Source of the DNA: Roseiarcus sp963794655
Lineage (GTDB): Bacteria; Pseudomonadota; Alphaproteobacteria; Rhizobiales; Beijerinckiaceae
DNA length: 64,000 bases
Assembly: GCA_963794655.1 (NCBI GenBank)
Contig: CAWCEV010000007.1
Span: 1-64,000 of the forward strand
Direction: 5' to 3'
Shown piece after piece: positions 36,392-45,021 of the stretch. The stretch's first letter is position 1. Each line of letters opens with the position of its first letter. The position numbers and the translations under genes were made by a program. Under the pieces are notes generated by a model that saw nothing but the letters and a program-made list of their open reading frames with translations, was not told the DNA's origin and ran no database searches.

Positions 36392-36399
36392 TGAGGAGC
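36392..36399. repeat. IS66 target-site duplication, right
   Basis: TGAGGAGC, partner of 33824-33831. Confidence 0.9.
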
Positions 36400-36824
36400 T
36401 GGGTGCGTTGAGACACCAACATCTCACGCACCTTGTGACGCATAAGAACGGCTTGATTGTCGATCGACCGTACCGGCACGAATCGCATCGAAGGCCGGGT
36501 GACCGCTTCACAAATCGCCGCCGCATCTGCCGTGTCGTTCTTCTGCCGGCGAACATAGGCCTTGACGTAGTTGGGTGGCATTAAGCGTGCGTCATGACCG
36601 AGTTTTATCAACTCGCGAGCCCAGTGGTGAGCTGAACCACAAGCCTCCAAACCTATGACGCAGGGCGGTAGAGCGCCGAAGAAGGACAATACGTCCTTGC
36701 GCCGCAATGCGGTGGCGATCACGGCCCGCCCCTCGGCGTCCACCGCGTGAATCTGGAAGACATGTTTCGCCAGATCCAAGCCAATCGTTGTAACCGACCT
36801 CAAGTCAACGTGTGCCTTGCGCAT
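36400..36824 (-). pseudogene. IS110 (IS1111-type) transposase, N-terminal part
   Basis: ATG at 36824 with AAGGAG upstream. It reads MRKAHVDLRSVTTIGLDLAK, HVFQIHAVDAEGRAV, VIGLEACGSAHHWARELIKL and YVRRQKNDTADAAAICEAVT: the DEDD RuvC-like domain up to VSQRTQLL, where the IS66 element interrupts it. The remainder is at 33216-33831. Confidence 0.85.
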
Positions 36825-36892
36825 TTGTGGCGCTCCTTCGGAGAGTGTTCGACAGCACCATCTAAGACATGCCTCCCACGGGAAGCAGGCGT

Positions 36893-36907
36893 TGCGAGCG
36901 CCGTCCA
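36893..36907 (-). repeat. IS1111-type subterminal inverted repeat, right
   Basis: Exact inverted partner of 32956-32970. Confidence 0.8.
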
Positions 36908-37487
36908 CACCATCAAGAGAGCCTGAGGGCTCTGGCCAAGCGACATGGGATCAACCAGAAGACCGTTGCCAAGTGGAAGAAGCGCGGCTCGGTCGCCGAT
37001 CTTCCGACGGGTCCTAAAGACGCTGCCTCAACGGTTCTAAGTGTCGAGGAAGAAGCGGTGATCGTCGCCTTCCGCAGGCATACGCTTCTGCCGCTGGACG
37101 ACTGCCTCTACGCGCTTCACCCGACCATCCCGCATCTGACGCGCTCATCCCTGCATCGCTGCCTGCAACGTCACGGGATATCGAGGCTGCCGCAGGTTGA
37201 AGGCGAGGCTTCCGAGCGGCGCAAGTTCAGGGCCTATCCGATCGGCTATTTCCATATTGATATTGCTGAGGTCCGAACGGCCGAAGGCAAGCTCTATCTT
37301 CTCGTCGCGATCGACCGGACATCGAAGTTCGCCTTCGTCGAGCTGCACGAGAAGGTCGCACGCAAGACCGCGGGAGACTTCCTGCGGCATCTGATCGCCG
37401 CCGTCCCCTACAAAGTCCACACGGTCCTTACCGACAACGGAACGCATTTCACTACGCCGGGCAACACGAGTTCGGCAGCGCCCGACA

Positions 37488-38942
37488 TCAGGGCCGCTCT
37501 CGACGCCGGAGAGCCCGTCTGGGCTCATGCCTTCGAATATGCCTGCGCTCAGAACCACATCGATCATCGCCTGACGAAGCCCAAGCACCCCTGGACCACT
37601 GATGTGATCGACAAGTGTTTTTTTGCTGGATCTGAGCTATTTTCCTCTCGCGCATGGGTGACCGCGCGGCGAAGAGCAGGGCGCGAGGCGCAAGCCCTGC
37701 CGCGCAGCCTTCATCGTCGCACACCTCGGTTGCGGCGCCCGTGCGCACTCCCTTGAGACCACGCGGATTCCAACCGGAGACGAAGCGCGCGTAGGCCGTC
37801 TCGGCTTGCTCGATCCACCTGCGCTCCTGATCGCGATGGCTCTTGATATTGTAAGCGTGAGCTGCGCCTCTTTGGCCGCGTTCGGCTTTATAACCCGCCT
37901 TCAGCTCCAAATCGCGCAGCTTCCTGGCGTGCAGCGCCGGTCGGGCCCACACGTAGCTTTCACCTTTGCTCAGCAGATGCCAGATGAGGACCGCGAGCTT
38001 GCGGGAGGTCGCGACAGCGGCGACATGCTGACCGCGGCGGGCGCGGACTCGCAGGAAGAACGCACGCAACGGACCCGGCGCTCGCGCTGCCGCCCAGGCG
38101 GCCTCGACGAGCATGCCTCGGGCATGGCCGCGGCCCTGCTTGGTGATCCGGCCGTGATAAGCCGGTCCAGGACCTGACTGTCTGACGCTTGGGTTGAGGC
38201 CGAGATAGCTCACCAGCTTCTGCGACTGCTCGAAGCGTCCCACGTCGCCGATCGCGGCCACGATGGCGAGCGCCACCACCATGTCGACCCCTGGGATTGT
38301 CATCAGGCGTTTGACGCCCTCGTCCCCTAACGCCGAACGGGCAAGGTCACGCTCGATGACCTTGAGGTCCTCGCCGAGCCGATCGAACTCGCGCAGATGC
38401 CGTTCGACGGCAAGCCGTTCGTCCTCCGGCAAGACCTGGTGAAAAAGCCATGCCCGCCCGCTGGCCCCGCACAGATCGGCGTGCGGGCAGGAGGGGATCA
38501 AGTGGCTGTGCAGGATCGACTGGATGATGTTCTTCAAGCGCGATCGCTGCCGGACGATCTGGTTACGCCGGGTCACCTGCCGGCGGAGCGCCTGAGTCGG
38601 CTCATCCGGAATCCAGACTTCGGGCAGAAAGCCGCTCGCATAAAGTTGGGCGAGCACGCTGGCGTCGATCGTATCGGTTTTGATCTTCGCATGAGCGATG
38701 ACGCGCACTTGCTTGGGGTTTGCGATCACGACTTTCTTGACGTGCGGCGCGATCACCGCAGCGACCGAGGCTGCGTTGCCGGTCGCTTCGACGACAACGA
38801 TGTCCTCCTTGGCGAGCTTCTTTGCGAAAGCCTCGAGAAGATGGCGGCGCATGTCGACACGCCCCAGCCGCTTGAGCTTGCCGTCGTCCCAGGCCACCGC
38901 CTCGGCGAAGGCGCGGTGGATATCCAGACCAATAATCCGCAT
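37488..38942 (-). CDS. IS110-family transposase, copy C (apparently intact)
   Basis: A long open frame from ATG 38942. The DEDD domain has MRIIGLDIHRAFAEAVAWDD, VVVEATGNAASVAAV and KTDTIDASVLAQLYASGFLP. The C-terminal domain has LMTIPGVDMVVALAIVAAIG and LVSYLGLNPSVRQSGPGPAY. True IS110 sequence ends near QIQQKNT (about 37622); the last 45 codons read into the truncated IS481 gene because no stop occurs at the element end. It is the best candidate for an active enzyme among the IS110 copies. IS110 transposases act with a bridge RNA that pairs with donor and target. Confidence 0.88.
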   Translation of the reverse strand: MRIIGLDIHRAFAEAVAWDDGKLKRLGRVDMRRHLLEAFAKKLAKEDIVVVEATGNAASVAAVIAPHVKKVVIANPKQVRVIAHAKIKTDTIDASVLAQLYASGFLPEVWIPDEPTQALRRQVTRRNQIVRQRSRLKNIIQSILHSHLIPSCPHADLCGASGRAWLFHQVLPEDERLAVERHLREFDRLGEDLKVIERDLARSALGDEGVKRLMTIPGVDMVVALAIVAAIGDVGRFEQSQKLVSYLGLNPSVRQSGPGPAYHGRITKQGRGHARGMLVEAAWAAARAPGPLRAFFLRVRARRGQHVAAVATSRKLAVLIWHLLSKGESYVWARPALHARKLRDLELKAGYKAERGQRGAAHAYNIKSHRDQERRWIEQAETAYARFVSGWNPRGLKGVRTGAATEVCDDEGCAAGLAPRALLFAARSPMRERKIAQIQQKNTCRSHQWSRGAWASSGDDRCGSERRHIRRHEPRRALRRRERP

Positions 38943-39120
38943 GGTTGCTCCTCCGTCTCTGTTCGTTCATGGCGGGAGCTGGCGGGCAACACGACATCTA
39001 CTGATCCGCGCTCACGGCGCATCCGGGAAAGTCGCAAGGGGCGGCCATGTAACGAGCTCGGGCTCTCAGCCCACTGTCTGTCGACGGCCTGCCCGCACCT
39101 TCGTGCTCCCGGCGCCCCGT
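38943..39120 (-). ncRNA. IS110 non-coding end, candidate bridge RNA (copy C)
   Basis: About 175 nt upstream of the copy C transposase align with the equivalent region of copy A (2320-2493). In order they share GGCGCCGGGAGC, GCTGAGAGC, TGGCCGCC, GCGACTT, GAGCGCG and GTTGCCC. The position and size match the bridge-RNA region of IS110-group elements. Here the transposase is open, so the RNA may be functional. Confidence 0.55.
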
Positions 39121-39199
39121 GTCCAGGATGGGCTCACCATATCGCCATCTCCCTTTCGGAAACAGGCGGACAGCAAGGCGCCGACGGATCACATACCGG

Positions 39200-39474
39200 A
39201 TAACGGCCAGGTCGAGCGGTTCCACAAGACGGTGCTCGATGAGTTCTACCGCATCGCTTTCCGAAAGAAGATCTATGGACCGATTGCTGAACTCCAGACC
39301 GACCTCGATCGCTGGGTCCAAAGTTACAATGAGGAAAGGCCGCACCAAGGACGATGGTGCTTCGGCAAAACGCCGATGCAGACGTTCCTTGACGCGACGC
39401 CGCTTGCGAAGGAGAAAATGATTTGCTGCCTGATCATACCTGACAGGCCGAACCGACCGATCTCCAGACGCTGA
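39200..39474 (+). pseudogene. IS481-family transposase C-terminal fragment (different subtype)
   Basis: Reads NGQVERFHKTVLDEFYRIAF, RKKIYGPIAELQTDLDRWVQ and SYNEERPHQGRWCFGKTPMQ to the stop at 39474. This is the end of the rve domain, including the last catalytic Glu. The VLDEFY and RPHQGRWCFGKTPMQTF motifs belong to another IS481 subtype than the split gene to the left. No N-terminal part is present. Confidence 0.7.
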
Positions 39475-39741
39475 CCGTCAGATCAAGTGCCAGCTACTAC
39501 AATTTTGGACACGCACCTGAAACGACTTTTGATCGACGCTCGCGCGGCCAATCCCCCCTCCACCCGCCCCTTGCCAAGTTTCGAGCCCAAGCTCCGGTCA
39601 CCCTCCGCACGCGCAAGTCACCAGCCGCTGAACGCTCTGGCTGGCCGCCACCGTTGGCGCTCAACCCAAGCACGGCCCTTGTTCACTTATCTCGACTCAC
39701 TTACCGCTTTGAGGCGCTCAGGCTGGGACCAAGGAGCGCAC

Positions 39742-39990
39742 ATGGAATGGGTTCTGAACAGCTACGACCGAAGAACGGACAGGGACGGCCAGAATCGGTT
39801 CACCACGGAGGCTGCGTTCCTCGCGGCAGGGCAGGACTTGCTTAGCAATGCCTGGAGGGGGTTTGACTCCGCGATCCTCCCAGATGGAACTGTGGTCAAA
39901 GAGGTGGGCGCATTGCGGGCGATAATCGCCGCCAGCCGTTTCGTTGCGAACAGTCGTGCGAGCGGGAACTTTCAAGACCGCGCCAAGTAA
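39742..39990 (+). CDS. Small hypothetical protein
   Basis: 82 residues from ATG 39742 with AAGGAG 6 nt upstream. Sequence blocks MEWVLNSYDRRTDRDGQNRF, FDSAILPDGTVVKEVGALRA look like a folded protein. Family not recognised. It stands alone between the IS stack and the arabinose operon. Confidence 0.5.
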   Translation: MEWVLNSYDRRTDRDGQNRFTTEAAFLAAGQDLLSNAWRGFDSAILPDGTVVKEVGALRAIIAASRFVANSRASGNFQDRAK

Positions 39991-40242
39991 GCGCGCGTTG
40001 CGCCTGGAAATCTGAGCAGAATCTGTGATTTCAGCGAGATATCAACGGCTACGATATCGGGGTTCTGACGGGCTTGCCGACCGGCTCTGAGCCTTGGCGC
40101 TCGACGGCCAGGTGAATGACCCGGTCTGAAGGCATAAGTGCCACTTGGCGCGCAGCTTCGGACGCCGTTGCGGAGGGGCCTATTCGACGAGCGCCTTGAG
40201 CACCGCGTCTGCCTCTACCGTCGCCCGGCGTCCACGCGGCGC

Positions 40243-42153
40243 TCAGCCGCCGGTCTCGGCGACCCAGACCTGCATTGAGCCCAGCCCGCGGTTGGCCCAG
40301 AGATGATAGGGCAGCGCGACGAGCGCGGCATCCTCGGCCGCGGGCGGCTCGGTCGAATAGAGCGCGCTGGCGCCCTTGCCGGGAACAAGGCGTTTCGCGC
40401 TCGCCTTGAGCGTCATCACGCCGCCGAACAGGTCCGTCCGCCATCGGGCGTCGAGCGGCGCCGGGCGCGGCAGCGCCAGGGTCTGGACTGGCCCGCCGGG
40501 ATTGTCGGCCTCCTCGACGCAATAGATCAGCGGACCGCGCCTCAGCGCCGCGCGCCCTATATCCATGCGCACGTTGGGATGGGCGTATATCCGCTCGGCC
40601 GGCATTTTGAGATCGAGCGTCACCGCGTCGCCCTTGCGCCACAGCCGGCGGATGGTCGCGTATCCGTTGACGGGCGCGAGCGCGACTTTCTCTCCGTTGA
40701 CCGCCGCGATCGCGCCTTTCGCCCATTCGGGAATGCGGAGCTTGAGATCGAAAGTCGCCGGCGCTTCCGGGTCGAGGTCGATCCTGACCTCGCCGGACCA
40801 CGGATAGGCGCTCGTCTCCCGTAGCGCGACGTTCACGCCGGCCAATGTGACTGTCGTTTCGAACCCGCCGTAAAGGTGGAAGGCGACGCCGTCCTCGCTC
40901 ACCGAGAGCGCATAGCCAGCGACCGACGCCACCAGGCGCGACACATTCATCGTGCAGCAGGGGCACACATGCCAGGCCCAGCGCCCGCGCCCGCCGCGGC
41001 TCTCGAGCGGGTTGGCGTAGAAATAATGCACCCCGTCGCGCGCGAGCCCGGTCAGCGCGCCATTGAAAAGCGCAAGCTCCATCACGTCGGCGTAACGGCC
41101 GTCGAGATCGAGATGCAGCATCCGATGAGCCCAGAAGATGAGCGCGACCGAGGCGCAGGTCTCGGCGTATGCGGTTTCATTTGGCAGGTCATAGGGCTCG
41201 GTAAAGCCCTCGTTGGTCTCCTTCGGCCCAAGACCCCCGGTCACATACATCTGCGCCGTGGTGACGTCGCGCCACAGCGCCTCGCACGCGCGCTTCAGAG
41301 TCTCATCGCCAAGCTCGAGCGCAAGGTCGGCCATGGCCGAGGCCATATACATGGCGCGCACGGCGTGCCCGACCATCCGGGTCTGCTCGCGAACGGGGAT
41401 GTGAGACTGGTTATACTCGTAGGTCCCGGCCCAGTAGCTCGCTGGATCGTCGCCCCGCGCCAGCGCCTCCTCGGTGTAATAGTGCGGCTGACGGCCGCGC
41501 TCGTCGATGAAATAGGCGGCGAGATCGAGGCGCCGGCGGTCGCCGGTCAGACGGTAGAGCTTGACGAGCGCGAGTTCGATCTCCTGGTGTCCTGGATAGC
41601 CGCGCTTCTGTCCGGGACCGCGGCCGAACATTGTGGCGATGTGATCAACGTACCGCTCCATGACGTCGAGCATTTGGCGCCGTCCGGTGGCGCGGAAGTA
41701 GGCGATGGCGCCTTCGAGCAGGTGCCCGGCGTTGTAGAGCTCATGGTTGTCGCGCAGGTTCGTCCAGCGCTTCTCCGGCTCGCGACCGTTGTACCATGAG
41801 TTGAGATAGCCGTCGGGCGACTGGGCGCGCGCGAGATCGTCGACGATGGCGTCGATCTTCGACTCGATGTCGACGTCACGCCGGTGGGCGAGGGCGTAGC
41901 TCGCCGCCTCGATCCATTTGCCGACATCAGAGTCCCAGAAGATCTGGGTGCTGAGTCCGTGGCTGTTGCGTGGGATTCTAAGCGGGGGCGGCGGCTGCGG
42001 CAGCTTAAGCGATTCAAGCGCGCCGACTTCCGCAAGCTTGGCGTGCTGGCTTGGGATGGTGCGCGTCAGCACTGTCTCGAGGCGCTCGCGCCAGAAAGGG
42101 CTGGTCAGCTTCACCTGCGCGAACGGAACGGGGGCGTAGCGGCGACGAGTCAT
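40243..42153 (-). CDS. GH127 beta-L-arabinofuranosidase
   Basis: 636 residues, usual length for family GH127. It releases terminal beta-linked L-arabinofuranose. The zinc/thiolate site of the family is visible: the Glu and Cys of YAETCAS (about residue 360) and the Cys pair in HVCPCCTMNVSRLV with the nucleophile cysteine. NHELYNAGHLLEGAIAYFRA and GYPGHQEIELALVKLYRLTG are typical (alpha/alpha)6-barrel blocks. No signal peptide, so it acts in the cytoplasm on imported oligosaccharide. ATG at 42153 overlaps the lacI-type stop (ATGA). The frame is open much further upstream but that part is antisense-like sequence within lacI. Last gene of the five-gene operon. Confidence 0.92.
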   Translation of the reverse strand: MTRRRYAPVPFAQVKLTSPFWRERLETVLTRTIPSQHAKLAEVGALESLKLPQPPPPLRIPRNSHGLSTQIFWDSDVGKWIEAASYALAHRRDVDIESKIDAIVDDLARAQSPDGYLNSWYNGREPEKRWTNLRDNHELYNAGHLLEGAIAYFRATGRRQMLDVMERYVDHIATMFGRGPGQKRGYPGHQEIELALVKLYRLTGDRRRLDLAAYFIDERGRQPHYYTEEALARGDDPASYWAGTYEYNQSHIPVREQTRMVGHAVRAMYMASAMADLALELGDETLKRACEALWRDVTTAQMYVTGGLGPKETNEGFTEPYDLPNETAYAETCASVALIFWAHRMLHLDLDGRYADVMELALFNGALTGLARDGVHYFYANPLESRGGRGRWAWHVCPCCTMNVSRLVASVAGYALSVSEDGVAFHLYGGFETTVTLAGVNVALRETSAYPWSGEVRIDLDPEAPATFDLKLRIPEWAKGAIAAVNGEKVALAPVNGYATIRRLWRKGDAVTLDLKMPAERIYAHPNVRMDIGRAALRRGPLIYCVEEADNPGGPVQTLALPRPAPLDARWRTDLFGGVMTLKASAKRLVPGKGASALYSTEPPAAEDAALVALPYHLWANRGLGSMQVWVAETGG

Positions 42154-43238
42154 GCGTTCAATTCTCCCGCGGCGTTGCTGCCGGCGTGCGCGCCGCACGA
42201 CTCTCTCACCACCAAGGAACATGGCAGCCGCCTCACGCCGGCGACAGCGTGGCCAGACATCATATCGAGCAGGCATTCGCCCGCCGCGCGGCCGAGCGCG
42301 TCCAGATTCATGTCGACGCTGGTCAGCGGCGGCCGGGCGCCCTTGGCCATGACTTCCCAATTGTCGAAGCCCACCACCGCGACCTCGGCCGGGACGGAGC
42401 GGCCCAGGTCGCGCAGCGCGTCGATCGCCCCTCGGGCGATCTGGTCGTTGCCGCAAAAGAGCGCGTCCGGCGGTCGCCGACGCTTGAAGAGGCGCCGGGT
42501 CGCCTCGCGCCCCCAGCCCTCCGACCAATCGCCCGCCAGACATTCTTCGGCCTCACCGACAAGCCCGGCTCGCGCGAGCGCGTCGCGATAGCCTTCCTCG
42601 CGCAAGCGCACGGCCTCGAAGCGCTCCGGCCCGGTGATATGGGCGACGCGCTTGCGGCCGAGCGCGGCGAGATGCGTCACCGCGAGCGCCGCTCCACCCT
42701 TGTCGTCCGGAAGCAGGCACAAGGCATCGGCGTTTTCGACCCGCGAGTAGACATAGACGACCGGCAATCCGCGCGCGACGGGCTCGATGGGCTCGCGCTT
42801 GTCCCCGCGCCGAGCGGTGACGACGAGGCCGTCGACGCGCTTGCCCAGCAATTGCTCAATATGCCGACGCTCGCGCACGGGGTCGTCGGTGGCGTTGCAC
42901 ATGAAGACCGCGATGCCGTGATCGGAGAGGCGCCGCTCCAACGCCTCGACGATGGGAAACGCAAACCGGCCGAAGCTATCGTTGGATAGGATGCCGACCG
43001 TCATCGAGCGCGTCCGGTGCAGGCTCTGCGCCAGGTCGTTCGGCCGATAGCCGATCTCGCTTGCGACGCGAAGAACCCTGCCGCGCGTCTCCGCGCTCAA
43101 GCGCCCATTGGCGTTCATCGCCTTCGAGGCGGTGCCGATGGAAACGCCCGCGAGACGGGCGACGTCGCGAATGGTAAGCGTGATCCTCCCCCGCCGCTGG
43201 TCGCCGCCCGCAATCGCGTCGTCCGCGGCATCGTTCAT
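42150..43238 (-). CDS. LacI-family repressor
   Basis: 362 residues. The HTH TIRDVARLAGVSIGTASKAM followed by the hinge GYRPNDLAQSLHRTR is canonical. The rest is the periplasmic-binding-protein-like sugar domain ending with VRESCGAHAG. ATG at 43238 overlaps the permease stop (ATGA). It is encoded inside the operon it probably controls. A palindrome GAAAAGCTTTTC upstream of the first gene (46331) is a candidate operator. Inducer likely an arabinose-containing sugar, by context. Confidence 0.9.
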   Translation of the reverse strand: MNDAADDAIAGGDQRRGRITLTIRDVARLAGVSIGTASKAMNANGRLSAETRGRVLRVASEIGYRPNDLAQSLHRTRSMTVGILSNDSFGRFAFPIVEALERRLSDHGIAVFMCNATDDPVRERRHIEQLLGKRVDGLVVTARRGDKREPIEPVARGLPVVYVYSRVENADALCLLPDDKGGAALAVTHLAALGRKRVAHITGPERFEAVRLREEGYRDALARAGLVGEAEECLAGDWSEGWGREATRRLFKRRRPPDALFCGNDQIARGAIDALRDLGRSVPAEVAVVGFDNWEVMAKGARPPLTSVDMNLDALGRAAGECLLDMMSGHAVAGVRRLPCSLVVRESCGAHAGSNAAGELNA

Positions 43239-44125
43239 TTGACCGCGCCCGAGAGTAGCCCCGAGACGTAGTAGCGCTGCAAGGCGAGATAGACGGCGAG
43301 ACAGGGGATGATCGATACGACGACGCTCGCCTGCAGGGCGCCCCAATCGACCGCGCCGTGATTGCCGATGCGCACGCTGACCAGGAGGATCGGCACGGTG
43401 AAAGAGGTCTCCCGGTTCATGAAGATGAGCGCGGCGAGGAACTCGTTCCACGAATTGATGAACGCAAATAGCGCCACCGTCACGATCGCGGGGACGGCGA
43501 GGGGCAGAAAGACGCGGGTGAAGCGCTTCCAGGCCGAACAGCCGTCAACCATCGCCGCCTCCTCGATCTCGCGCGGGATCGCCTCGAAGCTGTTGCGCAT
43601 GAGGAAGACCGAGAACGGCAATTGCAGGATCGTGTGGACGATCGCGAGCCCGAGATGGCTATTGACGAGCCCGACCTTGGCAAAGTCGAGATAAAGCGGG
43701 GTCAGCAGCGCCTGATAAGGGATCATTATCGGCGCGAGCAGACCGAGAAACGCGACCTCCTTGCCGCGCATCGCAAAGCGCGCGAGGCCGTAGCCCGCGG
43801 GCGCCGCGAGCACGATGCAGGCCGCGATCGTCATGAGCGCAACCAGCCCGGAATTACTCACATAGGTCGCGAGGCCCGCCTGGAAATGGATGACCTTGGC
43901 GTAGTTCTGGAAGCTTAGCGCCTGCGGCAGATAATGGGGCGGGACGGCCGAAGCGTCGGCCGCCGTCTTGATCGAGGCGAGGAACGAGAGCGCCATCGGC
44001 GCGGCCATGATCGCGATCACCGCGACGCAGGCGGCGATTGCGAGGTAGGCGCCGGGAGGCGCCCGCCCGCCGCGCGGCGTGGAAATCGCCCGCTCGGTCT
44101 CGCTCGTCAGCGCGGCCACGGTCAT
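43235..44125 (-). CDS. Sugar ABC importer permease (MalG type)
   Basis: 296 residues with six membrane segments and the cytoplasmic EAA loop EEAAMVDGCSAWKRFTRVFL that docks the ATPase. The C-terminal QRYYVSGLLSGAVK is typical of the CUT1 family. ATG at 44125 overlaps the stop of the partner permease (44122), and its own stop overlaps lacI. Brings oligosaccharide to the cytoplasm with the proteins at 44122-46269. Confidence 0.9.
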   Translation of the reverse strand: MTVAALTSETERAISTPRGGRAPPGAYLAIAACVAVIAIMAAPMALSFLASIKTAADASAVPPHYLPQALSFQNYAKVIHFQAGLATYVSNSGLVALMTIAACIVLAAPAGYGLARFAMRGKEVAFLGLLAPIMIPYQALLTPLYLDFAKVGLVNSHLGLAIVHTILQLPFSVFLMRNSFEAIPREIEEAAMVDGCSAWKRFTRVFLPLAVPAIVTVALFAFINSWNEFLAALIFMNRETSFTVPILLVSVRIGNHGAVDWGALQASVVVSIIPCLAVYLALQRYYVSGLLSGAVK

Positions 44126-45003
44126 GTCTCGGCGCTCCGGGCGGTGAGCGCGATCTGCATCGTCGAGAAAACGAGGATGATGATCGTGAGAGCGATCGAC
44201 AGCGCCGCGCCATAGCCGAGTTTGAACGAGATGAACGAGTTCTGGTAGATCCAATAGACGGCGGTGAACGTCTGTCCTCGCGGTCCGCCGGAGGTCATGA
44301 TGTAGAACTGGTCGAAGGCCAGCATCGAGCCGATCGCGCTAACCAGCGTCGTCAGAAGCAACACCCGGCGGGTCAGCGGCAGAATGATGAGACGGACGCG
44401 CCCCCAGTAACTCGCGCCGTCCATCAGCGCGGCCTCGAGAATGTCGGGATTGATCGACTGGATTCCCGCGATGAACAGCACCATGCCGAAGCCGACGACT
44501 TTCCAGGTGATCGAGATCACGACCGCCCAAAACGCTAGATCGGCGCTGGCGAACCAGACGATCGGCTCGCCGATCAGGTGCAGGTCGACGAGCAGCTTGT
44601 TGAGGAGTCCGACCTGTTCGTCGAGCAGCCAGAACCACAGCAGGCTCGAACTCGACAGGCCGATCACCACGGGCAGGAAAACGATAATGCGGGTCAGCCG
44701 CTTGAGCGGCGTGTTGTCGACCGTGAGCAACGCGAGCGCAAAGCCGAGGCCCATAAGGATCGGCGTCAGCACGAGCGTGTATTTGGCGGTGAACTCGAGC
44801 GCCCGCCAGAAGCTCGAGTCGTTCCAGATCCGCCAATAATTGGCGAAGCCGATGAACCTACCGCCGCCAAGCAGCGACCGGTCGCTCAGCGACGTGGCGA
44901 CGAGCTGGCCGAGCGGGATCAGAACGAAGACCGCGACGAACAGGAGGGCTGGCGCCATGAAGAGCCAACCCGGCCATTGCGGAATGGTTCGGCTTCGTCG
45001 CAT
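44122..45003 (-). CDS. Sugar ABC importer permease (MalF/UgpA type)
   Basis: 293 residues. N-terminal WLFMAPALLFVAVFVLIPLG, six helices and the EAA loop LEAALMDGASYWGRVRLIIL. Pairs with the MalG-type permease to form the membrane channel of a CUT1 importer. It lies 18 nt downstream of the binding-protein gene. No ATPase gene is in the operon. Confidence 0.9.
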   Translation of the reverse strand: MRRSRTIPQWPGWLFMAPALLFVAVFVLIPLGQLVATSLSDRSLLGGGRFIGFANYWRIWNDSSFWRALEFTAKYTLVLTPILMGLGFALALLTVDNTPLKRLTRIIVFLPVVIGLSSSSLLWFWLLDEQVGLLNKLLVDLHLIGEPIVWFASADLAFWAVVISITWKVVGFGMVLFIAGIQSINPDILEAALMDGASYWGRVRLIILPLTRRVLLLTTLVSAIGSMLAFDQFYIMTSGGPRGQTFTAVYWIYQNSFISFKLGYGAALSIALTIIILVFSTMQIALTARSAET

Positions 45004-45021
45004 CGATGAGGGCGAGCGGTG

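Larger units (their letters stand above)
32951..36911 (-). mobile_element. IS1111-type IS110 element carrying an IS66 insertion
   Basis: Defined by insertion into the IS481 gene and by a perfect 15-bp subterminal inverted repeat, TGGACGGCGCTCGCA, at 32956-32970 and inverted at 36893-36907. Subterminal repeats are the mark of the IS1111 subgroup. Removing the IS66 and one target copy leaves about 1.39 kb, a normal size. Confidence 0.8.
32828..37600 (+). mobile_element. IS481-family element, interrupted
   Basis: The left end is placed at TGTTTAGTCCCGGGC (32828). Its transposase is cut into two pieces (32884-32950 and 36910-37600) by a nested IS110/IS66 insertion. The right end is missing, replaced by the IS110 copy that ends near 37620. 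Confidence 0.65.
32884..37600 (+). pseudogene. IS481-family transposase split by nested insertions
   Basis: Piece one (32884-32950) encodes MGQVLHGCATTTEAIRRAIQ and HS. Piece two (36912 on) resumes with QESLRALAKRHGINQKTVAK, then the rve-type DDE core FHIDIAEVRTAEGKLYLLVA, TDNGTHF and HRLTKPKHPWT, where it is truncated. Joining the pieces restores a continuous RAIQHS-QESLRALAK segment, showing that about 4 kb was inserted in one codon region. The last catalytic Glu region (NGQVER) is gone. Non-functional. Confidence 0.75.

Noticed and set aside
42154..42543. N-terminal extension of the GH127 frame
   Set aside because: Overlaps lacI on the same strand and lacks GH127 similarity; the ATG at 42153 with ATGA overlap is better.
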